A DNA stretch of 64,000 bases from NCBI RefSeq assembly GCF_042242105.1, contig NC_092027.1, forward strand, positions 12,123,721-12,187,720, read 5' to 3'. The DNA is from Pempheris klunzingeri (lineage: Eukaryota > Chordata > Actinopteri > Acropomatiformes > Pempheridae). This document shows, one piece after another, positions 1 through 11,510 of this stretch (the first letter of the stretch is position 1; each line of letters starts with the position of its first letter). The notes below the pieces were generated by a model. That model saw only the letters and a program-made list of their open reading frames with translations. It had not been told where the DNA came from and ran no database searches. The position numbers and the translations under genes were made by a program.

Positions 1-54
1 ACACTACAAATGCACAGTTACAAGAGAAGATCCTGTATTGTTAATGTTACTTCA

Positions 55-392
55 ACATAAAAATGTTAGTATCAAAATATACTTAAAGTACAAAGGATTT
101 CAGAATAATATATTTCATATTACTGGGTTATAATTAATTCTATAAAATAAAATATGTTAATTTACATATCCATACTAATGGATAGCTTGTCAATTTTCCC
201 CTGGGGACAAATAAACCCTCATTGTTATAATAAAGTGACTACTGACTGATGTAGGGGAGTAAAAAGTACAATATGTGCCCCTGAGATGTGGTGGAGTAGA
301 AATATAAGGTAGCTGAAAATAGAAATACTCAAGTAAAGTGGCTCAAATTTGCACTTCAGTATCATTAGTAAATTCAGATACACTGCACTGTA
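55..392 (+). repeat. Degenerate copy of a dispersed teleost 'acttaagtaaaagtac'-type repeat
   Basis: The right part (about 255-392) reads through phrases such as 'ggagtaaaaagtac' and 'aaatactcaagtaaagt'. The left part (60-160) holds 'atacttaaagtacaaa' followed by an AT-rich stretch. Both are recognisable from a very abundant non-autonomous DNA-transposon-like repeat of percomorph fish. Related fragments occur at 4079-5110, 8785-8892 and 17265-17420 in this window. A short sequence like a LINE tail, 'ttttcccctggggacaaata' (about 194-213), sits in the middle and may be a nested insertion. The family name is not certain; the similarity among the copies is visible directly. Confidence 0.55.
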
Positions 393-2689
393 ATTCCAGC
401 TGCTACAGTATGATTTATGTGTGGGAGAAGGGCCCTTTGCAAAAACAGTCCACTCACAACTATAAAAGCATATTTTAAAGTAGAGTAGATATTTCACCAC
501 AGACATCCACTTGTCTCTGTGCACTCGCTGTGTAGTCTATTAAAATGCCCACAACTAGTAATAGATATTTTATTGAGTTTCCAAAGTTCATTAAACAATA
601 ATCTGCTGTAAGCGTGATGGCGTGGCTGAAACTTTGTACTGCTGTTTGAAAGCCATAAGGTAGCCCTTTGGGTTGTTTGTTTAACTTTGAAAGTTGTTGT
701 TTGAACTAGCCACTTACCAGCTTGACCTGTCTTTGGCATTCACAGATGCCTTGAGGATATTTGTTATTTGTTTTGTTGTGTATTTTCCTTGTTTAATCTT
801 CTTTACACGTCTGTCTGAGAATGCTTAAAGGCTGTTGGCCTTGTTTTAAGTCACATGCTTGCAATAACCGTTTCCTCTTTGGAAATAGTGTTCATAAGAC
901 GTTTATGAGTGCATATATGCACGACTTATGGCTGGGAAAGTTATGTGTACAACAATGCGGGAGAGAGGGCAAACACAACAAGTGTACAACAGTGGCGTGA
1001 CACTGATAAACTTTCACAACACAAGACATAAACATATAAAATGTGCCTCTCTCTAGGCTGTGTGTTGACGTTCACTGTGCGCCTGCTTGTGTCTCACGGA
1101 ATCTGAGGGATTATTAAGATTCAAGAGCTTAATGAATATTTTGTTGATTAATCCTTAAGCCTTTGTCACACCCACGTCTAACCTAATTTCAGTTGTGATA
1201 ATTGCACGTTTTATGCAATTCAGTTTGATCGAAAGAAATTCATTTGGTAAAGTTTACCTCATTAAGCATGGTGGTCAGGAGTTCAGCACTACACTGAATG
1301 ACTGGCAAGCCGAGCGCAAAAACTCAGCCTCCAGCCACTGCAGTCGTATGACTTGTGTTTCTGTGGCACTGGAGCAACATGCTGCATGGCTTCATCTGTG
1401 TGTCTGTAGCTGTCTGTTTGTCTTATAGCTCTTATCTGTGTTTTATGACACTAGCTCCAAGGGACACAGTGTTCACAAAAAGACGCGGCCCAGAAAACAC
1501 CGGATGATGAACAACAAAGAAAGGCCTATATTGAAGCTCTATGACACTGATACTTTGGAAGCTGGCTGGCCTTCTATGCTATGTTTAGAGACTGGATTAA
1601 ATGTATGGATTTATGTTGTACAGTAATGCAAATGGCCCTGAAGTACACACTACAGGAATAGCTAAATTTGGGCTTTACAGCCTTTATTTTTGAGAAATAA
1701 GGACCCATTTCTAGATACTCATAACTGGTTTCTACAAAGCATAAGGTTTAAAGCTGAAATAAAAAAGAAAAGTATTTGATTCAAGTTTCACATCAGGGTC
1801 CATGAGGACAGGAGAAAATTAGATTTCGTGCTTTGGTTCTGCTGAGTACAATTAAATGCTTTCACTGTCCTTAGACAGGACATTGAGCTTGCAGCCAGAG
1901 GAAACAGATATAAAAATTTAAAAAAAATTAAACATAAAAACATTTTCCTATGAAGAGTTCAGTCAGACAACTTGTGTGTTGTGTAAGGCTTGTTAGACGG
2001 CTGGGCAGATATATTCACCAGTATTGGTTCAGCCTCCGTAGCCTTTATATTCCAGCTGATATGTAACAAGAAATATCAATAAACAGATGTCCAAAGTATT
2101 TTGTCATCCGGAAGGTATTTATTATTAATAACTGCTATTTTTTAACTATAAAACATCCCCTTTGTAGGCTATAAATGTTGGCCTTTTTTACAGCACACAT
2201 TTGGACTTGTTGCAGTGGGAAAAGCACAGCCGTTACTAATATTATTAACAATGGCTGATTCGTGTCCCAGAAAGCCACCACAGTGTGACAGTGAGCCAGC
2301 GTGCACAATACCAGGACCATGAAACTGAAGCAGCAAAATGGAGTTGAGCTTTCATTGATTTTGTTATTTGCACCTGTGGTTTCTCACTTTGACGGGACAA
2401 AATGTCCTCAGTGAAAAAGGCCTGTGCCTTAAAAAACTAATTTAAAGGATCCTCATTGAAAAATGTTTGTGAATTTAATGTGTTTTTATAGATATTGATA
2501 TTGGTATGAGCCTAAAGTTCCAGCAATAGCCAGACTTTAATATAATGGTTAAAGTTGTTCCAAACTTAACTCTAATGTTGACACTTTTGAACATTTAACA
2601 GTATGGAGCCGGGACAGTGATTGTGACTCAAACAAATATTGGCAGTGAAGAATAAAACACAGAAATCAAAGCTAATTTTATTTTATTTC
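393..2689. other. Intergenic DNA upstream of atp6v1c1, no gene seen
   Basis: About 2.3 kb of AT-rich DNA. Open frames are short (under 85 codons), lack recognisable domains and have no convincing splice sites. I see no exon of azin1, the human neighbour of ATP6V1C1, so that gene, if linked, lies outside the window. Confidence 0.6.
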
Positions 2690-2738
2690 ATTTAAAAAAA
2701 AAAAAAACGAATTTCCCCCCGGGGATCAATAAAGTATT

Positions 2739-2825
<87 letters not shown>
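2690..2825 (+). repeat. LINE-type 3' tail followed by a (TATC)n microsatellite
   Basis: An A-run (2693-2707) is followed by 'aatttccccccggggatcaa' and 'taaagtattt', then about 85 bp of TATC repeats (2741-2825). The 'tttcccc..ggggat..ataaagta' block followed directly by a tetranucleotide array is the typical 3' end of 5'-truncated LINE copies in fish (Rex1/L2-like). No upstream reverse transcriptase is visible, so only the tail is present. Family assignment is tentative. Confidence 0.55.
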
Positions 2826-2826
<1 letters not shown>

Positions 2827-3399
2827 AGCATTCTGAAGTGTTTTATTTGTTTGTTTTTGGTTTTCTTCACATCATGGCTTCAGTGAGAGTTTCACTCTTA
2901 GTCACTGAGGATGACAGACCAGATGGAAATACAAGATCATCTTTTGTTTATTTGTCTGTTTTTATCACTGCTGAAAGACTCTGAGAGAACTGACACGATG
3001 GAAACGTGTGACTGATTTGCAACTTTTCATTTCACATCAGGATAACAAACTGAATCACAGACTCAATATAAGAATGTATAAGTTATTAAACTTAAGTCTA
3101 AGATCTGAATCAGTCCATTCTATGAAATTGTTGATTTTAAGACATTGACTGCCACCTGTAGGCAGATCTGTTGGGTAATGTAGTAGTCAGATCTTACCAG
3201 AGGAGGTCAATAATGAGAGCTACTGCCAAAACAAACACCATGGTGCCTTTAAGGACTGTCGGAAATATTGGAATTACTATGTTATTAAAAAAATAATGCT
3301 ACTGAAACTGTATTATATATATTGTTAACTAAAAACATTGCTTTAAACGCTCAACAGCTGCTGTTTCTTATTTTTATATTCAGACACCGAGCCTCACGA

Positions 3400-3470
3400 G
3401 GATTTATCGGTCACGTGAAGGCAGCAGAGTGCGCAGCAGCGTTTGCGCAGGCGCACAACTACTGCCCTGA
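3400..3470 (+). promoter_or_regulatory. atp6v1c1 promoter with CLEAR/E-box and NRF1-like sites
   Basis: GTCACGTGAA at 3410-3419 matches the CLEAR element (GTCACGTGAC) at 9 of 10 positions; this is the site bound by TFEB/MITF factors in lysosomal and V-ATPase genes. TGCGCAGGCGCA at 3444-3455 differs by one base from the palindromic NRF1 consensus. The region is locally GC/CpG-rich against an AT-rich background and lies just before the inferred non-coding first exon. There is no TATA box, as expected for a housekeeping gene. Binding itself is inferred. Confidence 0.6.
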
Positions 3471-3611
3471 TCAGCTGACTGTGAGTGAGATGCTCTGCTG
3501 AAGGACCATTGAGTCGAAAACCTGCCATTATCTGCGCCATGTATGGAAAGCTGCCACTATTTAACTGAACTACATCGTGTGGACCAAACACTGAGGGCAT
3601 TAAACACTTCG
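3471..3611 (+). other. atp6v1c1: atp6v1c1 non-coding exon 1 (5' UTR), start approximate
   Basis: A strong donor, CG|GTAAGTAAT, closes the exon at 3611. The sequence before it is CpG-rich and has no convincing start codon. The next exon has its acceptor at 5324 (ttaccttcag) with 49 nt of 5' UTR before the ATG at 5374. Mammalian ATP6V1C1 also begins with a non-coding exon. The transcription start cannot be read from sequence, so the left boundary is a guess. Confidence 0.55.
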
Positions 3612-3920
3612 GTAAGTAATAAAAAACACCGATTATTGACGTCGTGACAGCGTGAGACCGCAGTGCAAACAGGCGAGTGTCAGCAGCAAGCTAACACTGA
3701 ATTTAACCATGTCTGGACCAGGCTTATTCAGCTGTCTGTCAGTGACTTAATGTTAAAGAATAATCCACAAGTCAAACCCAAAGAGCGGCAGTAATTAGTC
3801 GCATGTTGTTCTTGGCGTTTAATTATAGTGGAGGATCAGTGTTTATCATGTCCTCTGTAGAACAGAAACTGATCATATGACCTGTCTGTCCCTACTGTGT
3901 TTTACTGATGCAATCAACCA

Positions 3921-3945
3921 GTGTGTGTGTGTGTGTGTGTGTGTG
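3921..3945. repeat. (GT)n microsatellite
   Basis: 25 bp of uninterrupted GT repeat in intron 1 of atp6v1c1. Confidence 0.95.
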
Positions 3946-4078
3946 CAGTGTCCATACTGCTACCATGTGCAACAATGTGAGGAAGTTCATGATTCAAACT
4001 CAGAATTGAACTCAAATGAGGAAGAAACAGCCTCACAATAAGACTCTGATTCATGTATTTTGACCTATGTCTTTTATT

Positions 4079-5110
4079 CAGTGGTGGAAAAGTACTCGTG
4101 CTTCTGCAAAAGGGAAAACACAAGTACAAGTTAGGCCACACATTAAGATATTACTTAAGTAAAGGAACCTTGGTATTATCAGCAAAAAAAAACCTTACAT
4201 ATCAAAAGTAGAAGTACTCATTCTGCAGGGTTTTATAATCATATGTGTCATATTACTGAAGCATTGGCATGTAAGCAGCATTTTTATGTACAGATTGGAG
4301 GAGGCCATTTAAACTAACATAACATTAAATTATTATTAGATACAGTCCACAATGGTACATAGAAGCAATCTTATGTTTCCATATTTTTTCCAATAACCAC
4401 ATTATAGTGGCATAAAAGAACATACAATTGTTATTATTTGGCAGATTTTATACACATCAATAGCCAAGATAGATAAAAAGCAAGTCTCATGGTAGAAAAC
4501 AAGTGAGCAAAATCATGAAGGCAAAACAAGAGGAAAAAAAAGTGTGTTTAAAACTATTAAACAAATAATCAGCAAAGAACAAACAACCACTGGTAGAGGA
4601 TTAATATTGTCGATCCTTCACCCCCCCTCAGACCCCTTATATTTCTCAATTCTGGTCCTCAAACACTGTTCTCCTTCCTAAAATATTGAATTTAAGCTTC
4701 TTCAAATGAAGCGTCTCTCCCAGATCTCTCAACAGCATCAGACTTCCATGATGGAAAAATACTTTTTTTTTTTTTGCCAATACAGCACCCACATATACTG
4801 TATTTAAGTCGCTGCTCGAGTCCAGAGCAGTGTCACTTGAAGACCACATAGTGACCACAAGGGGGTTGTGCTGACGAATGCTTTTGAATAAAGATCAAAT
4901 GCAGAAGTCCAGAGACATGCTCAGAATTAGCATGTAAGGGTGACAGGATGATTCTTACAGTTGTTACACAGTGCTGATACAGTGGGGCTGATCATGTGTT
5001 TAGATTTAAAAAGAGTTGAAGTATTTGGTTGCATAAAATGGAAATACTTTAGTAAACTACAAGTACCTCAAAACTGCGCTAGAACAGAACACTTAGGTAG
5101 ATTTAGGACC
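4079..5110 (+). repeat. About 1 kb non-autonomous DNA-transposon-like repeat
   Basis: The left end 'cagtggtggaaaagtactc' (about 4079) and the right part 'aaatactttagtaaactaca' with 'agtacctcaaa' (about 5041-5072) match the two ends of the same fish repeat seen at 55-392. Between them lie 'acttaagtaaagg' and 'atcaaaagtagaagtactca' (about 4200-4222). It fills much of intron 1 of atp6v1c1. There is no transposase ORF, so it is non-autonomous and diverged. Whether the whole interval is one insertion or two fragments is not certain. Confidence 0.5.
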
Positions 5111-5373
5111 ACATACAGCTGCTTTTATGTCTGAAGATGTGCAGCCTACATGTGTGAAATGCTACATTTCGCTTTCATTTACAGGAGCCACAGTTTATCT
5201 CAAAATGCAAAGTTGGACCTTGTTAAATTTGTCTTTGGTCAGTTTCCCATCATTTTGAGTTGTCCAGGTGATGCTTTTGTTTTTTGTTGCTTTATTAATA
5301 CTCTTTCTGTTGCTTTACCTTCAGTGACTTCCTCACATCCAAGGCCCGGTGGACAAACCTCTGACCAGCAGCC

Positions 5374-8300
5374 ATGACTGAATTCTGGATGATCTCTGCT
5401 CCGGGGGAGAAGACATGCCAGCAGACGTGGGACAAGCTGATGGTGGCCACCACACGCACCAACAACCTCTCCAACAACAGCAAATTCAACATCCCGGATC
5501 TGAAGGTTAAACGCTACAGTCACCTGTGTTCCCACTACAGGGAATCCACCCACATACGGTCGTGGACGTTAATATTTCTGCATTTTTTTTGTCTCTAACA
5601 GGTCGGAACACTAGATGTCTTAGTGGGTCTGTCGGACGAACTGGCTAAACTTGACACTTTTGTGGAAAGGTAAACTGTGCAGGATCTACTTCTGCATGTT
5701 ATGTTCTCAGTTGAAAGGGTTTGTAAAATGTCGTTTCTGACCCAATGTGTTGGTCGCTAACCCCTCTCCTCACCCCGTGTTGTGTCTCAGTGTGGTGAAG
5801 AAGGTCGCTCAGTATATGGCCGATGTTCTGGAGGACAGCAGAGACAAAGTCCAGGAGAACCTACTTGCCAATGGAGGTAATTACAGTTAGTACAATTATC
5901 AGACTGATGTCTTCAGTAGTTAACACACATGAGGTGAAGGAGGTGGTAGATGTTGCTGATAAGACTTCAAAGAAAGGCGTGATGGGTTACTGTACATCCA
6001 CATATACAATCATTCTACAGCATAAAGGCTATTGACAAGATAATTAATGCTGATAACTTGAATGTTTTTCTCTCTCTCTACAGTTGACCTGGTCACCTAT
6101 ATCACCAGATTTCAGTGGGACATGGCGAAGTATCCGATCAAACAGTCGCTGAAGAACATCTCTGAGATCATCTCCAAGGTTTGAGGGAAAAGCTGTCCCA
6201 ACAGTTGTGCTTTTGTATATGTAAAGTGTATTTTAATCAGGCAATATCATAGGCATTAAGATCACTTTTGCACGAAAGGCCTTAATACACCAGAATAAAC
6301 AGCAACAGACAGCGAACATAGCCAGTAAGACAAATGGCATCAGAAACAATCACATGTAAGCACATATGAGCACAGTTTGATTTTTCCCGCTCCCGTTACC
6401 AACCATAGGCTGTGTAAAAGAAGTTTTCTGGGTCTGAAAAGTGAAGCCAATGTGGAATTGCTTCAAGCCTGTATTCCTTCTCAAGGCCAGCAGGGGGCGA
6501 CCTCACTGACTCCAAAAAGAAGTATGGCTGTGTTGAAGTCAATGAGAAATTAAGATTTTTGAGAATTATGAGAGATTAAAATAGACCGTAAAGCAAGGTA
6601 TGCTTCAGGGCGGGGCTACATTGTGACGAACCAGTCAGAGTTGGGTCATGCATTAGCCTAACCAATCAGAAGTGGGGAAAAAAACTCATTCATCACCTCT
6701 GGCTCCAAAATCAAGATAGCAACAGCTGTTGAATCAAGATAGCAACTTTGAAAATGCCCAACTTAAGGTGTCAAAATGACCAATCACAAAACAATGGCAT
6801 AGTCATGGTGGCAACGTCCACTTCTTCTAAACAGTCTATGGATTCAAGATTCAAGACCTTTATTCTGATGTTCTGTCTTGAATCTAACAAGGATTATTAT
6901 ATGCTGTATATTTGGTGCTGGAAGGAAGTATTTTATAGTATTCATCCTATCCTCTCCAGCAAGCAACTCAGATCGACAACGACCTGAAGGCCAGAGCTTC
7001 AGCCTACAACAACCTGAAGGGAAACCTGCAGAACCTGGAGAGGAAGAATGCGTGAGTAGTATAATAATGATATTAACATACTATATGGTGTCTTTTATTT
7101 GATATACTGTATTTGCCGGTATTTTGTCTTTGGTTTGGATAATGTCACAGTTCTGTGTATCAATCTGATCTGCATGCGTCGTCCTTTAGGGGGAGCTTGT
7201 TGACCAGGAGTTTGGCTGACATAGTGAAGAAAGAGGACTTTGTACTGGACTCAGAGTACCTGATTACCATGCTGGCGGTTGTCCCAAAGTAAGTACACCT
7301 GCCTCAGTATCTACAAATCTAATATCCACTGAGCTGGGAAGTCTCAGTTATCATGTCATTGTATCCAGATACGATACAGATTCCCTCTTTACCACAGTCT
7401 ATAAACTGATTTTGTAGAAATGTTATTAATTCATTTTGTTATAGAACATTTTTAAAGCTTCCAAACTACCTCACATCTCTTCTCTAATTTAAATCTAATA
7501 ACTGGAGTACACATCTAATCTACATCTGAACACTAATGCTGGCAGAACTGGTTTCAGGCACCATCTTTCAGACTACATCCCTGCTGGAGAATTTAAAACT
7601 GTATTATCTGATGTTTTCTATGATTCATGTGACTGTTTCTTTTGTTTATTGGTGTTGCTCTGTTTTGCTGATTTTGTTTTTGTGGATGCTGCTTGGTGCT
7701 TGGTTCTTAATCTCAATGAGAGTACTTGATTAGAGGTACAATGCTTTGCTGTGATCTCATTTACCAGGGTGAGCTATGTCGACTGGCAGAAGACGTATGA
7801 AACCCTGGCAGAAATGGTTGTGCCGCGCTCCACTAAGTAAGGATAACTAGATGATCCTGTTTGTTTCTTTTGCCAAATTTATGAATGGTCAAAAAAAAAT
7901 ATAAAACAGTTGCACTCTGTCGGTGCGGCCCAGTGTCTGTGGTTACTTTTCCAGCACAGAAGGTAGTTTGTGTCTGTTTCTGTGTCCTATTTTCTTGAAC
8001 AACGTCTCAGACAATTTACCTTTGCTTCTCGCTCTGTCACCCTCGTGTCCTCTAAGGTTAGTTTAGCCTCTTCCTTGACTCCGATTAAAATTGGAAACAT
8101 TTCATGGTTGACCTGTAAACCCCAACAGACTCACATTAGAATAGGAAACATTATGTGGTTGACCTACAGAAAGCAATTGACCTTTTGACAACGAGGCCAG
8201 ATGATTTGAGGCGTAATGTTCGGGCTTTTGGACGCACGTGGCTCAGTGTGTCGTGGTTACTTAGCAACCTGTACACCCAGAACAGATATGGAGCCCTATC

Positions 8301-10761
8301 TGCTGATGTGACCAGGAAATGGGGAAACATTCAGTGTTAGAGCAGCTAGGTCAGGGGAAGGTTGCCTTAACTTTCACCATCTTATTTGTTGTCAATGGCT
8401 ACATTCAAAACCCAGGACAGATAAAGGGCTTTGGCAATGCAGATTTAAGGCTTATTCTGTATAATATCTATAAATAATGTGGCTGGTTTGTGTTTATTTC
8501 AATGAAGTGTTTGTGGGTGGGAAGCCAGTGAGGGATCTCGTACCTGTTGCTGTATTAGATACTCAATCCAAGAAGAATTAATTATTGACAGTTGCACTGT
8601 TTATACTTCACTGAATAAACCAGCATCAGACTTTCCTAAATTGACATTTCAGATTTTCTATATCACAATATACATGTATAAATATTGCAATATGAAGTTC
8701 TGTATATGTGAAAAAAGATTTTATCTATACTGCCCACCCTTTGTTGGAGGGATGTAACAACCCTCTTTTCAGTAAAGACGGAAATATTCCAACTTTTTAC
8801 TCAAGCAAAAATGGGACTCCCATAGTGTAGAAATACTACAAAGTAAAAGTCCTCTATTCACAATTTTACTTAAGTAAATGTACATAAGTATTAATTAAAG
8901 TTAAATTAAAATGTCAAATGTGTCAAACAAGCTGTGTGTGCTGTCCACTCCTCCAGGCTGCTGTTTGAAGACAATGACAGCGGTCTGTTCAGTGTCACCC
9001 TCTTCAGGAAGGCTATGGATGACTTCAAGCACAAGGCCCGGGAAAACAAGTAAATTATTCCATTTCCGTTCTATTATAAAAGTGAGATTTTCACGAGTTC
9101 CACTTGAGCTGTGTTTCTGTTTTGGGCTTTGTTTTGAATTGCAGATGATGTTTATTTCCTCTGTTTTCAATGAATGAAGGTTATTTATCCTTAGGGAAAT
9201 CCACCTCTGATAAATAGTAGAAATGACACCTCTTGGTTGAAGTAGGCCGCCTATTTGTTAATGCAGGAACTGGCTTGTTATGCTCTAAAAAAAGACAGCA
9301 GCTCTATAATAAATGCAATTTTCTCTGCACTCGACAGTCTCTCCAATTAGCACGATCTAGTTGTGTGTGTGCTTATGTGTATGTGTCTGTGTGTATGTAT
9401 GTAGCCCATTTTCAGGAGTGCACTTGATTGTGTGTGTGTGTGTGTGTGTGTGGTCCTGAATGTCTGAGTGTTTGCTGACAGCTCTCTGCTCTGTGTCCTG
9501 ACCCAGGTTTACAGTGCGTGATTTCCAGTACAATGAGGAGGAGATGAAGGCAGACAAAGAGGAGATGACACGTTTGTCCACTGACAAGAAGAAACAGTTT
9601 GTACGACTGCGGTTTTCTTTACAAACGGTTCTACTGACTAAATAGGGGAGGAAAAAGTTAATAGAGCTCACTGCATTTTTGTTTTTACGCCAAGATTTGG
9701 CCACAGATGTTCATTTCTTATTTAATGTTTGATCTGAGTATACACGGCCATGCAGATTGTCTTAAATAATGATCTTAAAAGGAAAATGTAACCAAAACCC
9801 ATCCAAAATGGAAATGCTGCAGCAAGTTGACAGGTATGATATCTTTATGAAAACATATTTAAATGCTTTATCACCCAGGGGCCTTTGGTGCGATGGCTCA
9901 AAGTGAACTTCAGCGAAGCCTTCATCGCGTGGATTCACATTAAAGCCCTGCGTGTGTTTGTGGAGTCAGTATTACGGTAAGCAAGTCAAGACCCAGCAGC
10001 GAGTTCATCGGCCTGCTGCTCTTTCCATACATGTCCATGCCATGAAGATGGCCTGACAGACCTGTTGTGTTTCATAGGTATGGGCTGCCAGTGAACTTCC
10101 AGGCCATGCTGCTGCAGCCCAACAAGAAGAACATGAAGAAGCTGAGGGAGGTGCTGTACGACCTTTACAAACACCTGGACAGCAGCGCTGCCATCATTGA
10201 TGTGAGTCTCCTTCACACACTCTTTGACCCTTTAAAGCGACAAGTAAAATTACTGGAGGAAGTCCGGCTCTTTAAAATGCATAATATCCGGGTCCTTGCC
10301 TCGCCTGATCTTCCACTTTTCAGGACTAAATCACCTTTTAGTCCTTTTTAACTAATGTGCAACTGGCTGACGTCACCTGGCTTCAAACCAAATGTGACAT
10401 AAAAATAAGATAGTTTTGAATATTTTTTTTTTCCACCAGTGCAACTTATCATTTCATGTTTTGGGTTTCCTTCAGAAGCCCAGAAATTGTGGGTCATTCA
10501 TTATGCTGGAGGAACTCTGCACTACCTTTGGTCCAGAAGATGGGACAAGTTGCAATTGGTTGCCATGATGGGAACTTACTGTATTAAAAGAAAGATACTG
10601 AAACATGGACACTAACAAGCATTAGATGTGTATGTAAATCTTTTGTTTTCCTGTATCTGCAGGCCTCTATGGACATTCCAGGGCTGAACCTGAGCCAGCA
10701 GGAGTACTACCCCTACGTTTACTACAAGATCGACTGCAACCTGTTGGACTTCAAAGTCTAG
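5374..10761 (+). CDS. atp6v1c1: V-type proton ATPase subunit C 1 (12 coding exons)
   Basis: Encodes subunit C of the cytosolic V1 sector, which links the ATP-driven catalytic head to the peripheral stalks and Vo and regulates reversible V1-Vo assembly on endosomes, lysosomes and the plasma membrane. Coding exons: 5374-5505, 5602-5669, 5791-5876, 6084-6178, 6960-7051, 7190-7288, 7768-7836, 8957-9049, 9507-9600, 9879-9976, 10078-10201, 10663-10761. All have GT/AG borders, and phases join cleanly to 1149 nt, or 382 residues plus TAG, the same length as human. It begins [19 protein letters not shown] and keeps family blocks such as [48 protein letters not shown] and [14 protein letters not shown]. 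The C-terminus ends FKV, one residue beyond the human FK. No transmembrane segment is expected or seen. Whether this is the a or b fish paralogue cannot be told. Confidence 0.97.
6403..6841. mobile_element. MITE-like element with about 18-bp terminal inverted repeats
   Basis: Begins 'ccataggctgtgtaaaag' (6403) and ends 'cttctaaacagtctatgg' (6841). The reverse complement of the end, 'ccatagactgtttagaag', matches the start at 15 of 18 positions. The 439-bp body has no ORF. Several phrases ('ggccagcagggggcgacctc', 'ccaatcagaag') resemble a common fish repeat. It sits in intron 5 of atp6v1c1. No clear target-site duplication is visible. Confidence 0.6.
8083..8180 (+). repeat. Diverged 51-bp tandem duplication
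   Basis: The block around 'ggaaacatttcatggttgac' (8093-8112) recurs 51 bp later as 'ggaaacattatgtggttgac' (8144-8163), with similar flanks. It lies in intron 8 of atp6v1c1 and has no evident function. Confidence 0.55.
8785..8892 (+). repeat. Fragment of the dispersed 'acttaagtaaaagtac' repeat
   Basis: Contains 'gtgtagaaatactacaaagt', 'aaaagtcctctattcacaat' and 'tttacttaagtaaatgtaca', the left-half signature of the family also seen at 55-392, 4079-5110 and 17265-17420. It lies only about 65 bp before exon 9 of atp6v1c1. Confidence 0.5.
9429..9452. repeat. (TG)n microsatellite
   Basis: 24 bp of TG repeat about 55 bp before coding exon 9507-9600 of atp6v1c1. A looser TG-rich stretch precedes it from 9360. 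Confidence 0.9.
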
Positions 10762-11510
10762 ACACGTCGCCATCATCATCATCATCATCTCCCTCTCTGT
10801 GCAGATGTGTCACTTCCCCCAACTTTAATTTTTTCCCCACTGCTATCCCGTTTTTCCTGTTTTCCACCTTTTTTTTCTCGCTCATGTTCCTGGTACATTC
10901 CTGGGTCCGTGTCCAACAAGTTGTTGAAAGTCTGTTCTAATATACTTGACAAATATGGGCCCTCTCCTTTGCTGTCACTTCCTCTTCAAACCACGCTGTA
11001 AAATTGAATTGCTTCCCAGTTTCCCACCAGAATGGGTGACATTCCCTCATGGCATCAAGGCACATGTATAATGCTGCATTTTTATTGTTATTTTTTCCCC
11101 TGTCACCCTATTTTACCTATAGCAACAAAAAAAAGGATACATATGTGGGGAAAATGGGGAAAGAATTAATGTATGTTAAATATAGTATTTATTTAAAGCC
11201 TCTAAAATCAGTGTGTTTGTTTTTGTTTGCTCAAATTTTGAAAGTGATGTGTTTTAAGCTCTGTGTAAGAAATGTCTGTTTACAAGTAGATGTTGACCAT
11301 CGTTTCCCCAACTCCAGCTGAGACAGGTCATTTTACAGTATAAAGCAATATGTTTGCTAATTGTATGCTCCTATGATTTCTGTATATCAGGCAGTTTGAG
11401 AAAAATTATGATAGGCCTATGTGCAAATACTGTATTGTCAGTACAACTGAAAAATGATCCACATATTTAAAATAAATGTGAAAAATAAATATTCTATGTG
11501 AAATTCACTT
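10762..11510 (+). other. atp6v1c1: atp6v1c1 3' UTR with two polyadenylation signals
   Basis: Non-coding sequence after the TAG at 10759-10761. It starts with a short (CAT) run, then becomes T-rich and A-rich. AATAAA hexamers at 11471-11476 and 11484-11489 are the only closely paired signals downstream of the stop, so cleavage around 11500-11510 is inferred, giving a UTR of about 0.75 kb. Confidence 0.7.

Noticed and set aside
2741-2825. Tetranucleotide array considered as a CRISPR-like repeat
   Set aside because: No spacers; plain microsatellite in a vertebrate genome.
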